From positions 62,001-126,000 of the forward strand of contig QLIY01000174.1 of NCBI GenBank assembly GCA_003260075.1: a stretch of 64,000 nucleotides of DNA. The letters run 5' to 3'. The DNA comes from Phallusia mammillata (Eukaryota; Chordata; Ascidiacea; Phlebobranchia; Ascidiidae). Shown here piece by piece: positions 41,501-51,891 of this stretch. A program made the translations under genes and the position numbers. The notes below the pieces were generated by a model, which saw only the letters and a program-made list of their open reading frames with translations, searched no databases and was not told the DNA's origin. Each line of letters starts with the position of its first letter. Positions within the stretch are counted from its first letter, which is position 1.

Positions 41501-44500
41501 CCGGGTCAAATTTGTTCAAGCTATACGGCTCATTAGCCAAAGGCCATGATTTGAGGCTGAGCTATTAATATCTACGGGGGGGGGGGAGGGTCAAATTTGT
41601 TCAAGCTATTCGTCTCATTAGCCAAAGGCCATGATTTGAGGCTGAGCTATTAATATCTACGTTTGTTGTTTAGATTAAGTACGATTAACGTTTTGATTAC
41701 GCATAATGCTTAACGGTCCCCGTGCATTTCTTGGCTAACCTATAATGTTTATTGCCACGATAGGCTTTTATGGGTTGGACTACTTATTTAGTGCAGCATG
41801 TTCTGTGTGCACTATTTTCAACTTCTGAAGCTTATAGGTTGTTTTCAACAGTTAAACGAAATACGTTTACAAACGATACATTTATGTCGTTAAAGATGTT
41901 AGAAGAATACTTTTATGAAAAGCATTTTTTGGGGTCACGTTATGGACCAGGGCTTCTTAAAATTTATTGCTCGGTGACCCCATTTTAGAAAAGAAATGTC
42001 TATGGGCACCCGTTATGGGCATAGCCTCTACACGTGAATGATGTTTAAACAATAAATTTACGCACGTATACCATTTCTTGTGACAATGACATAATAACGC
42101 ATGATGTTTTGCGACACCAAAATTATATTTCGCGACCAACAGTTTGAGAAGCCCTGATAGACGACATCACAAAAAAGACAGAATTAGGGGGGGGGGTAAC
42201 GCAAGATGTTTCGCGACACCAAAATTACATTTCGCGACCCACAGTTTGAGAAGCCCTGATAGACGACATCACAAAAAAGACAGAATTAACACCAAGTGAT
42301 TGTGTAAAGTAACAGTAAATGCATTGAAAGGAGTGAATCGTTAAAAACAAACTGTTATCCCGCTTCTGCAAACTCCTTGCATGCGTATTTAGACAAACTA
42401 ACGTGCCTAAATTGCAGAGCAGGGGGGGGGGGTTGTGTAAAGTAACAGTAAATGCATTCAAAGGATTGAATCGTTAAAAACAAACTGTTATCCCGCTTCT
42501 GCAAAGTCCTTGCATGCGTATTTAGACAAACTAACGTGCCTAAATTGCAGAGCACTAAACGAGCCAATCACTTGCCTCGCTTCTTAACCAGCAAACGCTA
42601 TCCCCTAAAAACACTCACCTCTTATTGCATTGAACCACGCCAATCAGTGCATTGAGCAGACAAATGAACACTCGTCTCTCCATCACTAACACCAGCCTAT
42701 TCTGATATAAGCGCATTGCTTCACCAACTTTAACGTCGAATTTGCCTTTTTTCTGTGCCTTTCTTGTACATGCGTACATCGAGGGAAACGAAAATGCCAC
42801 GGCAGGGTTTGGGAGCTTGATTTCCCATCAAAATTGCCAATAAACTTGTGATGTTTTGTTTTTCCGCGGTTGTGTTACTTTAACTAGTTTCGATAGTGTC
42901 ATTGGAAAACAAGTTTTGCGCACATCAAACATCAACATTTTGCTCACATCTAACAACAACGTTTTTCTCAACCGGCTATTATATGTAACTTATCCAACGT
43001 TTCGACGTCTCATTTGGAGGGTCTTCAACCAGGCAAAAAATGTTTATCGAAATATGCCCGGCAACAACACTATATTCATAGTTTTAAATATTCGCCGCAG
43101 TGCCTTTTGAGTTCGACCCATCTAGTCCAAAAAACGTAGTTTATTGATTAGTAGAGTTTTACGAGTTGTTTTTTTTGCCTTGTTCACACAATTGTATATG
43201 TTTTGACAGGAAGTGACGTACGACGGATCGCAGCACGCCATTTCCGGCAAGTTCAAGTCACGTGACGCAGCGGAAGCCTTCACGCAAAAATTCAACAGGT
43301 ATAAAGCTTCTAACCATTTCCAACCGGTTCTTCAGTAAAATTTATCATTTTCCAGCTTAACCAAATGTTGATCGTACAACAAAATAGTTGTAACGGGAAT
43401 TAATCAAAATACATAGGATTTGTCTTAAGGAAGTAACTGCATCAAACTTGACTGTAGTTTCCAAATAACTTGCATGTGAGATACATTTTATTACTACCGT
43501 TTTAAATACTTGATCCAACTAGTTTTACGTTGTGGCCAAGAAAACCGCGATTAGGCGCATGTTTACCGAATATTTGGTTTTAAAATGGTTTAAATTTATG
43601 GAAAGTGGTTGAGTAGTTTAGGCAAACTAGAAATGCGCTTAAATGAAACGAAAGCGCTGGTTTTCATGTTCCGCCTCAATACACAAGGCTGTATTGTTTG
43701 TATACTTCTTCTACACTTATAATTAAGGTTCAAAAGAAATATTGATCCATTTGTTGCGTCAAATGTTTTATGAACCTTGGCACACACAAGCTCACTGGTT
43801 ACACAGAGGAGCAATTGATATGCAAGCTGTGGCCACATACCACTTAATGTGTAACACAGCTTTTCTTGTACTTTGAGAATATGCGAGTAGTATACATTTG
43901 CACAAGTAACGAAGCTTATCTTAAAATTGGATAGCAGCTCCTTTAAACCAGGCGCAAGTATTTCTCAACGAGCACCTGTTGCAAAATCGAAAATTTTAAA
44001 ATGATGGAAAAATACTGTGCGGGTTGTGATAAACATTTAAGATTATGCACGCGATATTTTATGTGTGAACCGACCCTCGTTTTCAATTTACACCGAAACG
44101 GGTGTGCAGGGTGTTTGCGACAAAGTCTATGGTTCGTAAAACCACCAAGCTTTCTGTGTCTCGCCAAGCAGTTCCATCAGCTGTTCGTCCAGATACAGTT
44201 ACGGTTGACGAGCTGTGTAGATGTAGATGGTTAAATTCTTCGAACTAATACAAAAATGTCAGAGCTGTAAGCTACACCATCCATTTAAGGATGTCTGTTT
44301 TCAATGTCCCAGAGTAAACTGCTTAAGTCAAACCCAAAACTGGCGAATAACACTTCGTAGTGGATCTGAAAAAAAAGTTTCGAATCGAAGTGGCTAACTT
44401 TTCTTCAAAAAAAATAAGTAAATTACATGCGTTTGACTGATTACATGTGATTACTTTTTCATAGTCCTTATTGCCTTTTACTTGCAAAAACAGTCATTTG

Positions 44501-47500
44501 TAGATCAAATTGTGTGCATTGTAAATCGTTAAATAGGGTACACAATATATAAAATGAATATATATAGGAAAGCCACCTTTCTAGTTCGGTATGTAGATTT
44601 AGTGTGTTCAAGATTTTTTTCCTGTTTAAATTCTCGAAAGCGGTAAACGGGAGAAAATATCGGGAAGACGGTAATGACATTACTTACATTTTTGACATAG
44701 CGACTATTTTTGAAACATACATAGAAATACTTTTACACTTGTTTGTTATAAATTTCAACCCCCACTTTCGCATCAAACTTTTATTTTTCTACGTTGAATG
44801 AAACTGTCCGTTTCGGCATGTAACCTTGATTTACTCGTGGGAATCGCTAGGATAACGCCATGAATGGATTTTGCATGCACATGGCATACGTACATGTATT
44901 GGTTATTGAATTTAGATGCTATAAATTGAATACGCGCAAATGTTGCTGTTTCCTGTGTGCCTGCTCCATACACTTAATGGTTGACACGAAACCACAATTC
45001 AATGAACATCCAAGTTTATCTGGCAAATTCATAGAACTTATAAACGTTAACATTTGTATGCTGACATGCACATTGCCTAAATGCCGTTTTCATGAATTAG
45101 GAATTGATGTTTTTCCCGGATTATCAAATTTATATTAGCGTGTTTGTTTCGTTTTTGCCAACGGCAGTTTAGAAAACTTAAATATCTATGATTTGGCCTT
45201 GCAACTTTTAATCAAAAATAAAAGTATAACATACACAATAATAATATCCGTAACATTAATAAAACGGCTTTGATTATTACGCTTAATAATATACGACATG
45301 ATTTTCTGATGGCGAAGCGTCCACCAAAGTGAGCTTGTGATTTTTAGCAATAAAAATGTAAAGTATAACGGTGGAGTGAAGAGTTTGAATTGACTTTGAT
45401 CTAGTCAAAATAGTTTGGTGGCTCATGCCAAGTTTTGAAAATGCGTTCTATTTTACGGCCGCATTCGATTACGACAGCACATTTTATCATGTAATACTGC
45501 AATTTGAAATGGGTATGTGGCCAGCTTAAATGATTTCATTGCCCAAAGTTAGTTCATGCGATACAAAATATTATAGATTTGAAACCAAATTGCTTCCTTT
45601 GCAAGGTAATAATTTCACCTGTGCTATAGACCAGTGCTGTTCAACCGGATGTATTGTACACCCCAGGGTGTCCCATAATTTTTAAAGGGTGTACCACTTT
45701 GATGGGGTGTACCGGGGTGTACCAGATACAATACACATATGACCAAGTATCACAACAGACAGGTTTGTGTTTTAGAGCAGACTTACTGTGTACAATGCAT
45801 AGTAGTAAAACTGTATCTCAAGTGTACGTAGCTTGGGGATTACTATATTCTAGCTGTGACGTCAAGATTCAAATTTTCTCTTATTAGTCATAGTAATTTT
45901 TGCATTAAAAGGTTAATAACAAGTTACAGTTTTAGTGGGGCGTAAAATTTTCGAGTAAACGTTTAAAGGGTGTACCATTTTAAATAAGGTTGACAAGCAC
46001 TGCTATAGACAGACATCGTAGTTATCACTCCAATCAATATCAATCAGACTACAGAGCAATCTATAAGCCACACGGGAATGTCACTCGGTTTGTTGATTGG
46101 CTTACTAATGAACAAGCTTGTAAAACCGCGAGTATATTCTATCTATCATCAGTTGTTGTTGCTGGTGGTGATGCTGGTAATATCAACTCTATTTTTATCT
46201 CACAGTCGCTGACTTCGTGTCTGGCCTTGTTTGCATAACCCAGAGAGTTTATTGTGAAAGTCAATGTTAAGGCCACATTCGTGTTCGGTACCGACTATTT
46301 GACCGCAAACATTTTAACCGAGGCCCGTGCACTTTCGTTTGTTGGTGCAGTGTCAAAATAAACAACACTTTTTGGTGATTGTTATCTAGAAGACTTCCTA
46401 ATGACAACTGCATATGTTCCATTCGTTTCCATATATTTCGTTCCTTTACTAAATTACAGTTTAACACACAAAGCTAAGAAAGCGTTTTTGATATGAGTCG
46501 TTGCTGTTATAAAAATGCGTGAATTTTGGGGAAACATTAAGTAACAGACGTTTTTGTCTCTAATATTTTAGTTTTTGTCCAATATTGCCTGATTCGCAGT
46601 TTATTTCGGTTGTTTGTGCCCTGCGTAAAGCAACAGTTTATGGCGGTGCAGCCCCATCTTTTACGACTTACCGCGTCTAATTGGCGACATTAAGATTTTA
46701 CGCTACCCGGCGGCTAACCGATAAAGGTTCCCTTAAAATGCATTCTTCCGACTTTAAACTAAGGATAAAATAACAAATTAAGATGTTTTTTGACAAATTA
46801 CAGTAAAATGTTAGTAATTATTGTCATTTAAACGCACATTTGCCAAAATGCCAGCACCCCTAAACTCTCTTTTCCTGAGTAGGAGACATATTGTTTTGTC
46901 CGTATTCTGACCGTTTGATCAGGAAAAAAGTGATTCAAACTTATTCAAATTTACACATACGTTGGGTAGTTATCCAAAGTTGAACCTTCCAAAATTTTAA
47001 CCCAGGTGCCCCCGCGCACAACCGTAATGTTTTCTGTCTTGTCTGTGATGTCACAAACCGTCTTTGGATCATTGTTATGCGTAATTTTGCATAATAAGCT
47101 AAAATCCTGCAATCAACTTTCGTTTTTCTGAAATACACATTCAGGCTCAAGGACCGCGAGTCCTCGAAATAATGGCAAAGGGACCGTTTTGAAAAAATAA
47201 TGAAAAAGTTTGAAAACCTGGTCTAGAACTTGAATTGATGAATCACTCGTTAGCTTGAGCAAGTACTTTCCCAGTTAAACTCGTTTTACACTTGGTTCCC
47301 CTACAGCCGTATATCACCGCAGTGAATACAATACTTGACACTGATGACTATCAATTTGCTGTTGCGGGGGGGGGGGGAGCACCATTAAAAACAACTATTA
47401 AGTCAGTTACTCGGGTTGAGCAAGTACTTTCTCAGTTAAACTCGTTTTACACTTGGTTCCCCCACAGCCGTATTTCACCGCGGTGAATACAATACTTGAC

Positions 47501-49280
47501 ACTGATGACTATCAATTTGCTGTTGCGGGCAAGGTGGTCTGCTGAAATGAGTTTGTAATTTTAATGTGTTTATGTGTAACTTGAATCCAGCTCTTTAAAT
47601 GAGAAGTTACCACTCCAAAAATGAATAATGACCACAGCCCACAGCCCACTGAGTTCGGTCATTAATCAGAAATAGGGCCTATTTGTTCTGCACTACATGA
47701 TTTTTGTTTTCAGTTTCAGTGAAGAGCTCGAAATTTGTTGTTATAGTTAGTTAACTTTTTGTAAAAACTATTGACCTCAACCGTTTTTTAAGCGCAATGC
47801 GAATTTTGATTTTTTTGTGAAATGTGAAGTGGTCACAATCTGCTGTCGGACTCGTCATATTTCCAAACGAGAGAATTATGGACAAGCGCCGCAATAAATA
47901 CCTGGTTTATCACTAAAACCCTTAGACTTGTATACGCGCATGTAAAATAATATTAGATTGTCGACACAGCACCCTGTTCTGTAGGGGAAGGTGGAAATGT
48001 CTTGTTTTCTGACATTAATTAATAAGAATTATGGCATTAACGTCGAGACATTGGTTTCTTTAATTTTTATGGACAAGTCTCAGTGTGTTAGGCCCATTTA
48101 TACCGAATCAAACCGGTCCTCAAAGTATTCTTATGTAGTTCAATGCATTTTCCTATGTAGTGCAATGCAAAAACGATCTAGCTTGCGGTGGGGTTCGAAC
48201 CAACGATCAGAGGTTCAAGAGCGGTTTACATGTAATCTCATGCTAATATTTTTTCCATCCCCGAATCTGTTTTGAAGTGCGAAATCTTTCACATATTTTG
48301 CCCAAAAATGGCACCGCCAGTTTCTGTATAAAGTAAAATAATGCAAAAATGAAAATGACATAAAAATTTCCCTTGTCCTTTTCGCTGCCCTGCAATACTT
48401 CCAATCACATGACCAACGTTTTGTCACGTGACGTAGTTATCGGGTAATTGGCATTCGACTCGCGTGCAAGAAATCAGTTTTACATCGTGGGAACAGCAGA
48501 ACGGCGGTTTAGGGTATTTTAGGGCGCCCTTGTTGATAAAATTTGCGGTTTTCTTGTGAAATTTGATCATCTTTTGTAGTGCGTAGCTGGCGAATAACAA
48601 CTTTGTTTTGTTACTTCTGGTTAATTCATTTGGCTTTCATACACAAATTGTTGTAAGATTGTGTCAAAAGCTACAAGCTTGACTTGTCCAATAATTTTTC
48701 CTCTGCGGGAAAGCTTGGTTAATCCGGACCCATTTGGACCAAAAGATTGTCTAGTTTAGGCAAAGATCTAGATTAACTGATGTTGATTAGTTAAAGCCTT
48801 ACCACCTTACAAATCATTTGTACCTCAAGTTTTGTCCAGATTAGGCGATGATCTGGATTAACCGATGTCGATTAGTTGAAGCCTTACCACATTACAAATT
48901 ATTACGACTTTAAGTCAATGCGGTTTAACCGAGGTTTACTGTATTATAAAGCAACAAACTTCATCTTAATGCACCAATGCGACAATCAGGCTGAATAAAC
49001 TTTAACCTCTAATTGAGCTATTTGGGCAAAGGGCAATATTTTGCAAAAATGGCGCAGAATAATGGTCAAAAATCTTCACTTTGTGAAAGTCTTTATCCTA
49101 CAGTGCGGGTGGCCTGCAAACAGAGCCTTTGTATTTTTGTCTTCATCTACAATTTAATCCTAATACCTGGCCTACATTGTGTCTTACATACCTGACCAAT
49201 TTGCATTAACTAACACAACTTTCATGTTTTGTCCAAGGTACATGCTGGATCTTTCCTACATCACTGTGAAGATTATGTGA
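26501..49280 (+). CDS. RBM33: RNA-binding protein 33 orthologue
   Basis: Fifteen exons: 26501-26554, 26844-27245, 28158-28197, 28302-28401, 28731-28879, 29257-29818, 31339-31434, 31663-31766, 32221-32929, 33552-33666, 33970-34081, 34450-34475, 34883-34978, 43210-43298, 49238-49280. They sum to 2697 nt and keep frame throughout (898 aa). Order: acidic N-terminus (MSDLYDDEDDLLSE), the RBM33-like block EIPDTLEISDEAR at about 205, Met/Pro-rich exon 6, Arg/Ser dipeptides at about 437-502, the diagnostic IHINPHFKGP at about 510, a long Pro-rich stretch, a basic helix (RRKEILARKSRKRGP), and a C-terminal RRM-like domain from about 828 (VVQVTNL, then AISGKFKSRDAAEAF, ending YMLDLSYITVKIM). RBM33 relatives bind RNA and act in nuclear mRNA metabolism; that role is inferred. 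The exon 10 donor is GC rather than GT. Exon 12 is only 26 nt. The RRM is split by 8.2-kb and 5.9-kb introns. Confidence 0.87.
27550..27748. repeat. Direct duplication split by 10 C
   Basis: 27550-27639 and 27650-27748 both read (ta)n-catgcataatgacaatag to accaattacaag. The second copy has an extra tagaaattt-like insertion. They are separated by exactly ten C (27640-27649). Probably two alleles of RBM33 intron 2 placed in tandem. Confidence 0.7.
27640..27649. other. 10-C run, probable assembly join
   Basis: Exactly ten C between two near-identical copies in RBM33 intron 2. Confidence 0.7.
28057..28096 (+). mobile_element. hAT-type right-end fragment
   Basis: ggctgcattcggcccatggg...ttaaacacccctg resembles the right end of the element at 29992-31074 (gcccgcgggccgtag...cacccctg). 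No matching left end was found nearby. Confidence 0.4.
29992..31074 (+). mobile_element. Non-autonomous hAT element, about 1.1 kb
   Basis: Terminal inverted repeats CAGGGGTGGGCAAACTTTT and GTTTGCCCACCCCTG, with the perfect 8-bp target duplication ATGTAAAC at 29984-29991 and 31075-31082. It lies in RBM33 intron 6. An internal gcggccgca...gtacccctg near 30478-30514 looks like another hAT end, so it may be composite or nested. No transposase frame was recognised. Confidence 0.85.
31109..31284 (+). mobile_element. hAT-type MITE
   Basis: Ends CAGTGGTTCCCAACGTGGGG and GGTTGGAAACCACTG, inverted. The flanking octamers acctatat and ccttatac agree at 5 of 8 positions, so the insertion is older. RBM33 intron 6, just right of the 1.1-kb hAT element. 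Confidence 0.7.
31980..32068 (+). repeat. Dispersed repeat fragment (5087-family tail)
   Basis: gcacactgttt...ggctgtataggctagtgtag, then ccag and gtttgttgggagta, match the 3' part of the repeat at 5168-5345. It abuts the hAT MITE starting at 32071. Confidence 0.5.
32071..32151 (+). mobile_element. Short hAT-type MITE
   Basis: Ends CAGTGGTTCCCAACC and GGTTTGGAACCACTG. Flanking octamers ccttattg and ccttactg match at 7 of 8. Only 81 bp, so mostly terminal sequence. RBM33 intron 8. Confidence 0.75.
33667..33672 (+). other. RBM33: Non-canonical GC splice donor of RBM33 intron 10
   Basis: The junction reads CAG|GCAAGT and the partner acceptor is TTTGCAG before 33970. Both neighbouring exons stay in frame at phase 0, and the rest of the donor is consensus, which is typical for GC-AG introns. 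Confidence 0.7.
33861..33920 (+). repeat. Dispersed repeat fragment (5087 family)
   Basis: agacagtgcacactgtttcg-acctataaggt...gcagatggtgacaaga matches 5165-5222. RBM33 intron 10. Shorter pieces are at 34689-34748 and 37911-37945. Confidence 0.55.
39043..39372. repeat. Direct duplication split by 10 G, with a 110-bp length difference
   Basis: 39043-39147 and 39158-39372 are near-identical, but the second copy has about 110 extra bases (39216-39325) between tactc and cagtcacaac. The join is exactly ten G. This fits two alleles, one with an insertion. Confidence 0.7.
39148..39157. other. 10-G run, probable assembly join
   Basis: Exactly ten G between the two copies described at 39043-39372. 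Confidence 0.7.
39486..39660. repeat. Two copies of the hammerhead-like repeat in inverted orientation
   Basis: 39486-39571 is the family on the minus strand (reverse reads acctgtataggacgtcgaaa, then cgttgg, caattgccag). 39589-39660 is the plus-strand copy (CTGATGAAGGCGACCTG...AAAACGTC...ATTGCCAGAAGAGCTC). The left copy stops exactly at the ten-G run 39572-39581. Confidence 0.6.
39572..39581. other. 10-G run inside an inverted repeat pair
   Basis: Ten G at the centre of the inverted copies. Inverted repeats commonly break assemblies, so sequence may be missing here. Confidence 0.6.
40331..41034 (+). mobile_element. Non-autonomous hAT element, 0.7 kb, nested in an older repeat
   Basis: Ends CAGTGGTTCTCAAAC and TTTGAGAACCACTG. 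Perfect 8-bp target duplication TGCTAAAC (40323-40330, 41035-41042). The flanks (about 40278-40322 and 41086-41190) resemble 24331-24470, so it jumped into an older copy of that repeat. The sub-terminal gcgacccatttttt/cgcgacccata motifs are typical of this element type. No transposase. Confidence 0.87.
41086..41190 (+). mobile_element. hAT-related dispersed repeat, right part
   Basis: Homologous to 24370-24493 and ends ggttggcgaccacag. It is the right half of the repeat interrupted by the 0.7-kb hAT element. Confidence 0.45.
41503..41661. repeat. Direct duplication split by a G run
   Basis: 41503-41576 and 41588-41661 (gggtcaaatttgttcaagct to taatatctacg) differ at very few positions. The G run 41576-41586 lies between; one G belongs to the copy, leaving ten. 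Confidence 0.75.
41576..41586. other. G run, probable assembly join
   Basis: Eleven G, of which the first closes the left copy, leaving ten. Confidence 0.7.
41948..42156 (+). mobile_element. hAT-type MITE
   Basis: Starts CAGGGCTTCTTAAAATTTAT and ends CAGTTTGAGAAGCCCTG. The flanks atggac and atagac agree at 5 of 6. Its right end is repeated at 42197-42258 because of the overlapping duplication. Confidence 0.6.
42095..42288. repeat. Direct duplication split by 10 G
   Basis: 42095-42186 and 42197-42288 (taacgca-gatgtt to agacagaatta) differ by a few substitutions. Ten G at 42187-42196. Confidence 0.75.
42187..42196. other. 10-G run, probable assembly join
   Basis: Exactly ten G between near-identical copies. 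Confidence 0.7.
42300..42554. repeat. Direct duplication split by a G run
   Basis: 42300-42421 and 42433-42554 (ttgtgtaaagtaacagtaaa to attgcagagca) are the same length with about three substitutions. Confidence 0.75.
42422..42432. other. 11-G run, probable assembly join
   Basis: Between the copies at 42300-42421 and 42433-42554. One G may belong to the second copy. Confidence 0.68.
45632..46002 (+). mobile_element. hAT-type MITE with perfect target duplication
   Basis: Ends CAGTGCTGTTCAACCGG and AAGGTTGACAAGCACTG; 8-bp duplication CTATAGAC at 45624-45631 and 46003-46010. Several gggtgtacc repeats lie near both ends, a sub-terminal repeat pattern common in hAT elements. Confidence 0.85.
47254..47529. 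repeat. Direct duplication split by a G run
   Basis: 47254-47368 and 47415-47529 (ttgagcaagtactttc to tttgctgttgcggg) are near-identical. The bases just after the G run differ from those before the first copy, as if the alleles differ upstream. Confidence 0.7.
47366..47377. other. 12-G run, probable assembly join
   Basis: The first two or three G belong to the left copy, leaving about ten. Confidence 0.65.
48090..48215 (-). repeat. SINE-like dispersed repeat, copy B
   Basis: Contains aggcccatttataccgaatc, then ccggtcc and ctagcttgcggtg. The minus strand has TGGTTCGAACCCCACC, a good Pol III B box, so a tRNA-derived SINE on the minus strand is likely. Confidence 0.6.
48700..48942. mobile_element. 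Possible pogo-like MITE with internal tandem duplication
   Basis: The right end reads ggtttaaccgaggtttactg followed by TA, as in pogo/Tigger ends. The left end (agcttggttaatccggac) is degenerate. Inside, 48747-48830 and 48831-48914 are tandem copies (gat-aac-gatgt-gattagtt, then aagccttaccac). Confidence 0.35.
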
Positions 49281-50815
49281 TGAGGCTTTTGTACAGTAAG
49301 TTTGGGCGTTAAAAGGTAAAACCGCTCCAATGTGATATCATTCGAACTTGCTCATGTTAAGTAGACCAAAGCAAAACATTCACATTTGAATTTGGAATAA
49401 CACTTGTATTGAATAATGAAAGCCAGTGGTTTATGGCATCCACAATGTGAACTATCTAGTGCTTTTGTGCTGCTGTGAAAAGTAGTCTCCCATTGAGCCA
49501 CTACTTTGTGCTTTACATTCGCCTATTCAAGGATAATATCTGCCACCTAAAAAAGTCTAGAATTGCAAGTTGTAAATGTACATATTATGGTTGGACCATT
49601 GTTATATTCCTGTGGGACAAAAATATGCTTTTTCATTGTCACAGCTGCTGAAAATTGTTCCCCAAATTTTGATTGTCATATGTATCCAAAATTAGTACTG
49701 CCGTATTTACATAGCTTCTTAAAACCATAGTTGTATAAACTTTCTTTTAAAGTGTTGTACAAAAACTCAAAAAGAAGCTCAGGTGTAGGTGCATTTCTAA
49801 AATGTTTGTTTGTTGTTTGTAACACATATTTGCTTTGGTCAATTTGTCTTTCTTAGCCCACTTTTTTGTGTAAGTTTTCATTGGATAAGCAAATGTTTCA
49901 TGTTTTGCGTGTTTTTTTTATTGAATTGTGTATTTTTTGTAACTTATGTTTTTAATTGCAAATTCATGGATAAAAACAGGAATTGTTAGACTTTGAAGTG
50001 CTTAATTACTGTCTAAAAAACAACAAATTTAGTAATTATCTGCTGCTTATGTATAAATTATTGTTTAGTTGCAAAAAAAGTGTTTTGACCTAAATTTAAA
50101 AACTGATATTCATCCATGTGTAACATTATTCTGGTAATGTGTAGATTGACATTTAAACTTGTCTTTTGATTTTGTTCTTATGTTTCTGAGTTGTTTTTGT
50201 GTGTCATGTTGTTGTATTTTGTAAATAATGGGTGTATAAGCGTCAATGATTCTAATTACACTAAAATGCCCCAATTTCAGTTTATGACTTTATCATAAAA
50301 AAGCACTGTTTAGAAATCTACATGTTTATACCAATCGACACAATGTAAAAAATGTAAGTATTTGATTTTTTTATCTTGAAGCTGCCAACATTGCTATGCA
50401 TGTTTTTTAGATTAAAAATTACATTATTGTTGCTAATCATTTTTATATTTTGTAAACCTATTTTCATATATTCTGACTTTACATAAATTGCACTTATTTA
50501 AAGCAAGTTCATTATATTTTTAGTGACTATTTTTATGACTGTTTTACGTATTTGTCAAAATTTGTGCTGTTTCTATGAAATCTGTTTTTGCAGATTCGCA
50601 TTTAAACCCATGTTTTCCTTCTCAACTTAGGTACTTCCCCGCGCGTTTTCGCTTTAACGCTTGTTACGTAACAAACAGATTTCTCACAAGGAAAGTCGAA
50701 GAAAAGCAAGGTGGAAGCTGCTTCGGTTGTCAAGGAAACGAATTCCCGCAGAAGAGTATCATCTGCTCTTGTCAGCCACCGTGTGGCGTGTATCACTCGT
50801 GTTAAAGTGAAACAA

Positions 50816-50821
50816 AATAAA
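50816..50821 (+). terminator. Candidate RBM33 poly(A) signal
   Basis: AATAAA about 1.5 kb after the RBM33 stop codon; other variant hexamers such as ATTAAA near 50411 are alternatives. Confidence 0.25.
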
Positions 50822-50983
50822 TAATTAGGCCAATTGGAGTTTGTTTGAGTTTTTACACTTATGCGGTTTGTTTCGTAGCGTAATAGAGAGTTAAATAGAG
50901 AAATAGAGTGAAGGAAAACCCTTACTGAATTTATGATAAACATAATACGGCAAGGAAAGTAGCATAAAAAAGACAAAGCCACA

Positions 50984-51146
50984 GTACGCCAGGCCCATTG
51001 AAAGCGCCACACCGAATCACCCGGCACCAAGCATTCGCCACCGCACGGCAAGGCATACAGGCTACGCTAGAAAAATCGAGCCGGCGGCATTCGAACCAAC
51101 GACGAGAATCTTTTCCGGATTCCAGGCTGATCCCAGTTATAAATTT
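50984..51146 (-). repeat. SINE-like dispersed repeat, copy C
   Basis: tacgccaggcccattgaaagc, read with gaps as in the other copies, then accgaatcacccggcaccaagc-like, gctagaaa and gatcccagttataaattt. The minus strand has GTTGGTTCGAATGCCGCC, a B-box-like sequence. The most complete copy with the 63024 one. Confidence 0.6.
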
Positions 51147-51663
51147 GTGTCAAAAAAAATACACAGGGATGATATATATTTGGCTGTAAGGCATTATTAT
51201 CATATTCATTTGTGGCTAACCATAAATTTAAGAGGAAATGCGGGCACTATTACTCTTCTGGGAGGACGGGTCTCATCAAAGGATTACGTTTTCTTTGTTG
51301 TGTTGAAAGTTAAACCAAAGGTAACCCGTTTGAAAATGGCAACCACTGCCAATGGTAGAACAGTTTTTGATTGTCGTACCTACTTGTGACTAGATAACAT
51401 GAAGAATGAAACAAAACACACATTTCATCGTAAATTATATTCTTGCATGACCCATCTCTAGCAATTGTAATAGTAGTTTGTGCAAATATCGCAATACTTG
51501 TTTACTAAATTGACTGGCTATGACTTCCTTGTTAGCAAATCGAAATGAGTCAATTTCATGAACAACTTTTCCAAATTCGCGCAAATTATTTTTTCAATCG
51601 CTACTCATTCCAAAGTTCCGTTTCAAAATTTATTTATTTAACGCCTGAAGCGTCATTAAAATT

Positions 51664-51891
51664 AATCAAGCATAAACTTCGAGAATCTGAACATATTCCT
51701 CACCAAACAACACCAAGCACATTGAGCACAATCCTGAAAAGTGCAGTGCATTACTTTTGGCGCCATTTGCCGGGGGGGGGGGCAAATAAATCAAGCATAA
51801 AGAATTTGAACATATTCCTCACCAAACAACACCAAGCACATTTAGCACAATCCTGAAAAGTGCAGTGCATTACTTTTGGCGCCATTTGCCG
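51664..51891. repeat. Direct duplication split by a G run
   Basis: 51664-51772 and 51783-51891 (aatcaagcataaa to gcgccatttgccg) are near-identical with small differences near the start. Confidence 0.75.
51772..51782. other. 11-G run, probable assembly join
   Basis: One G completes the left copy, leaving ten. Confidence 0.7.

Larger units (their letters stand above)
34979..43209 (+). other. RBM33: RBM33 intron 13, 8.2 kb
   Basis: Begins GTAGGTGGC and ends TTTTGACAG. It splits the C-terminal RRM. It holds hAT elements (40331-41034, 41948-42156), dispersed repeats, a probable inverted repeat pair at 39486-39660 and five G-run joins. A degenerate hAT-like unit may span about 35098-35541. No nested gene is supported. 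Confidence 0.7.
43299..49237 (+). other. RBM33: RBM33 intron 14, 5.9 kb
   Basis: Begins GTATAAAGC and ends TTTTGTCCAAG. It contains a hAT MITE, a SINE-like copy, a possible pogo-like element and one G-run join. No nested gene is supported. Confidence 0.65.

Noticed and set aside
50575-50805. Candidate last exon of RBM33 (acceptor near 50631)
   Set aside because: The exon at 49238-49280 joins in the same phase, comes first, and gives the expected RRM ending YMLDLSYITVKIM.
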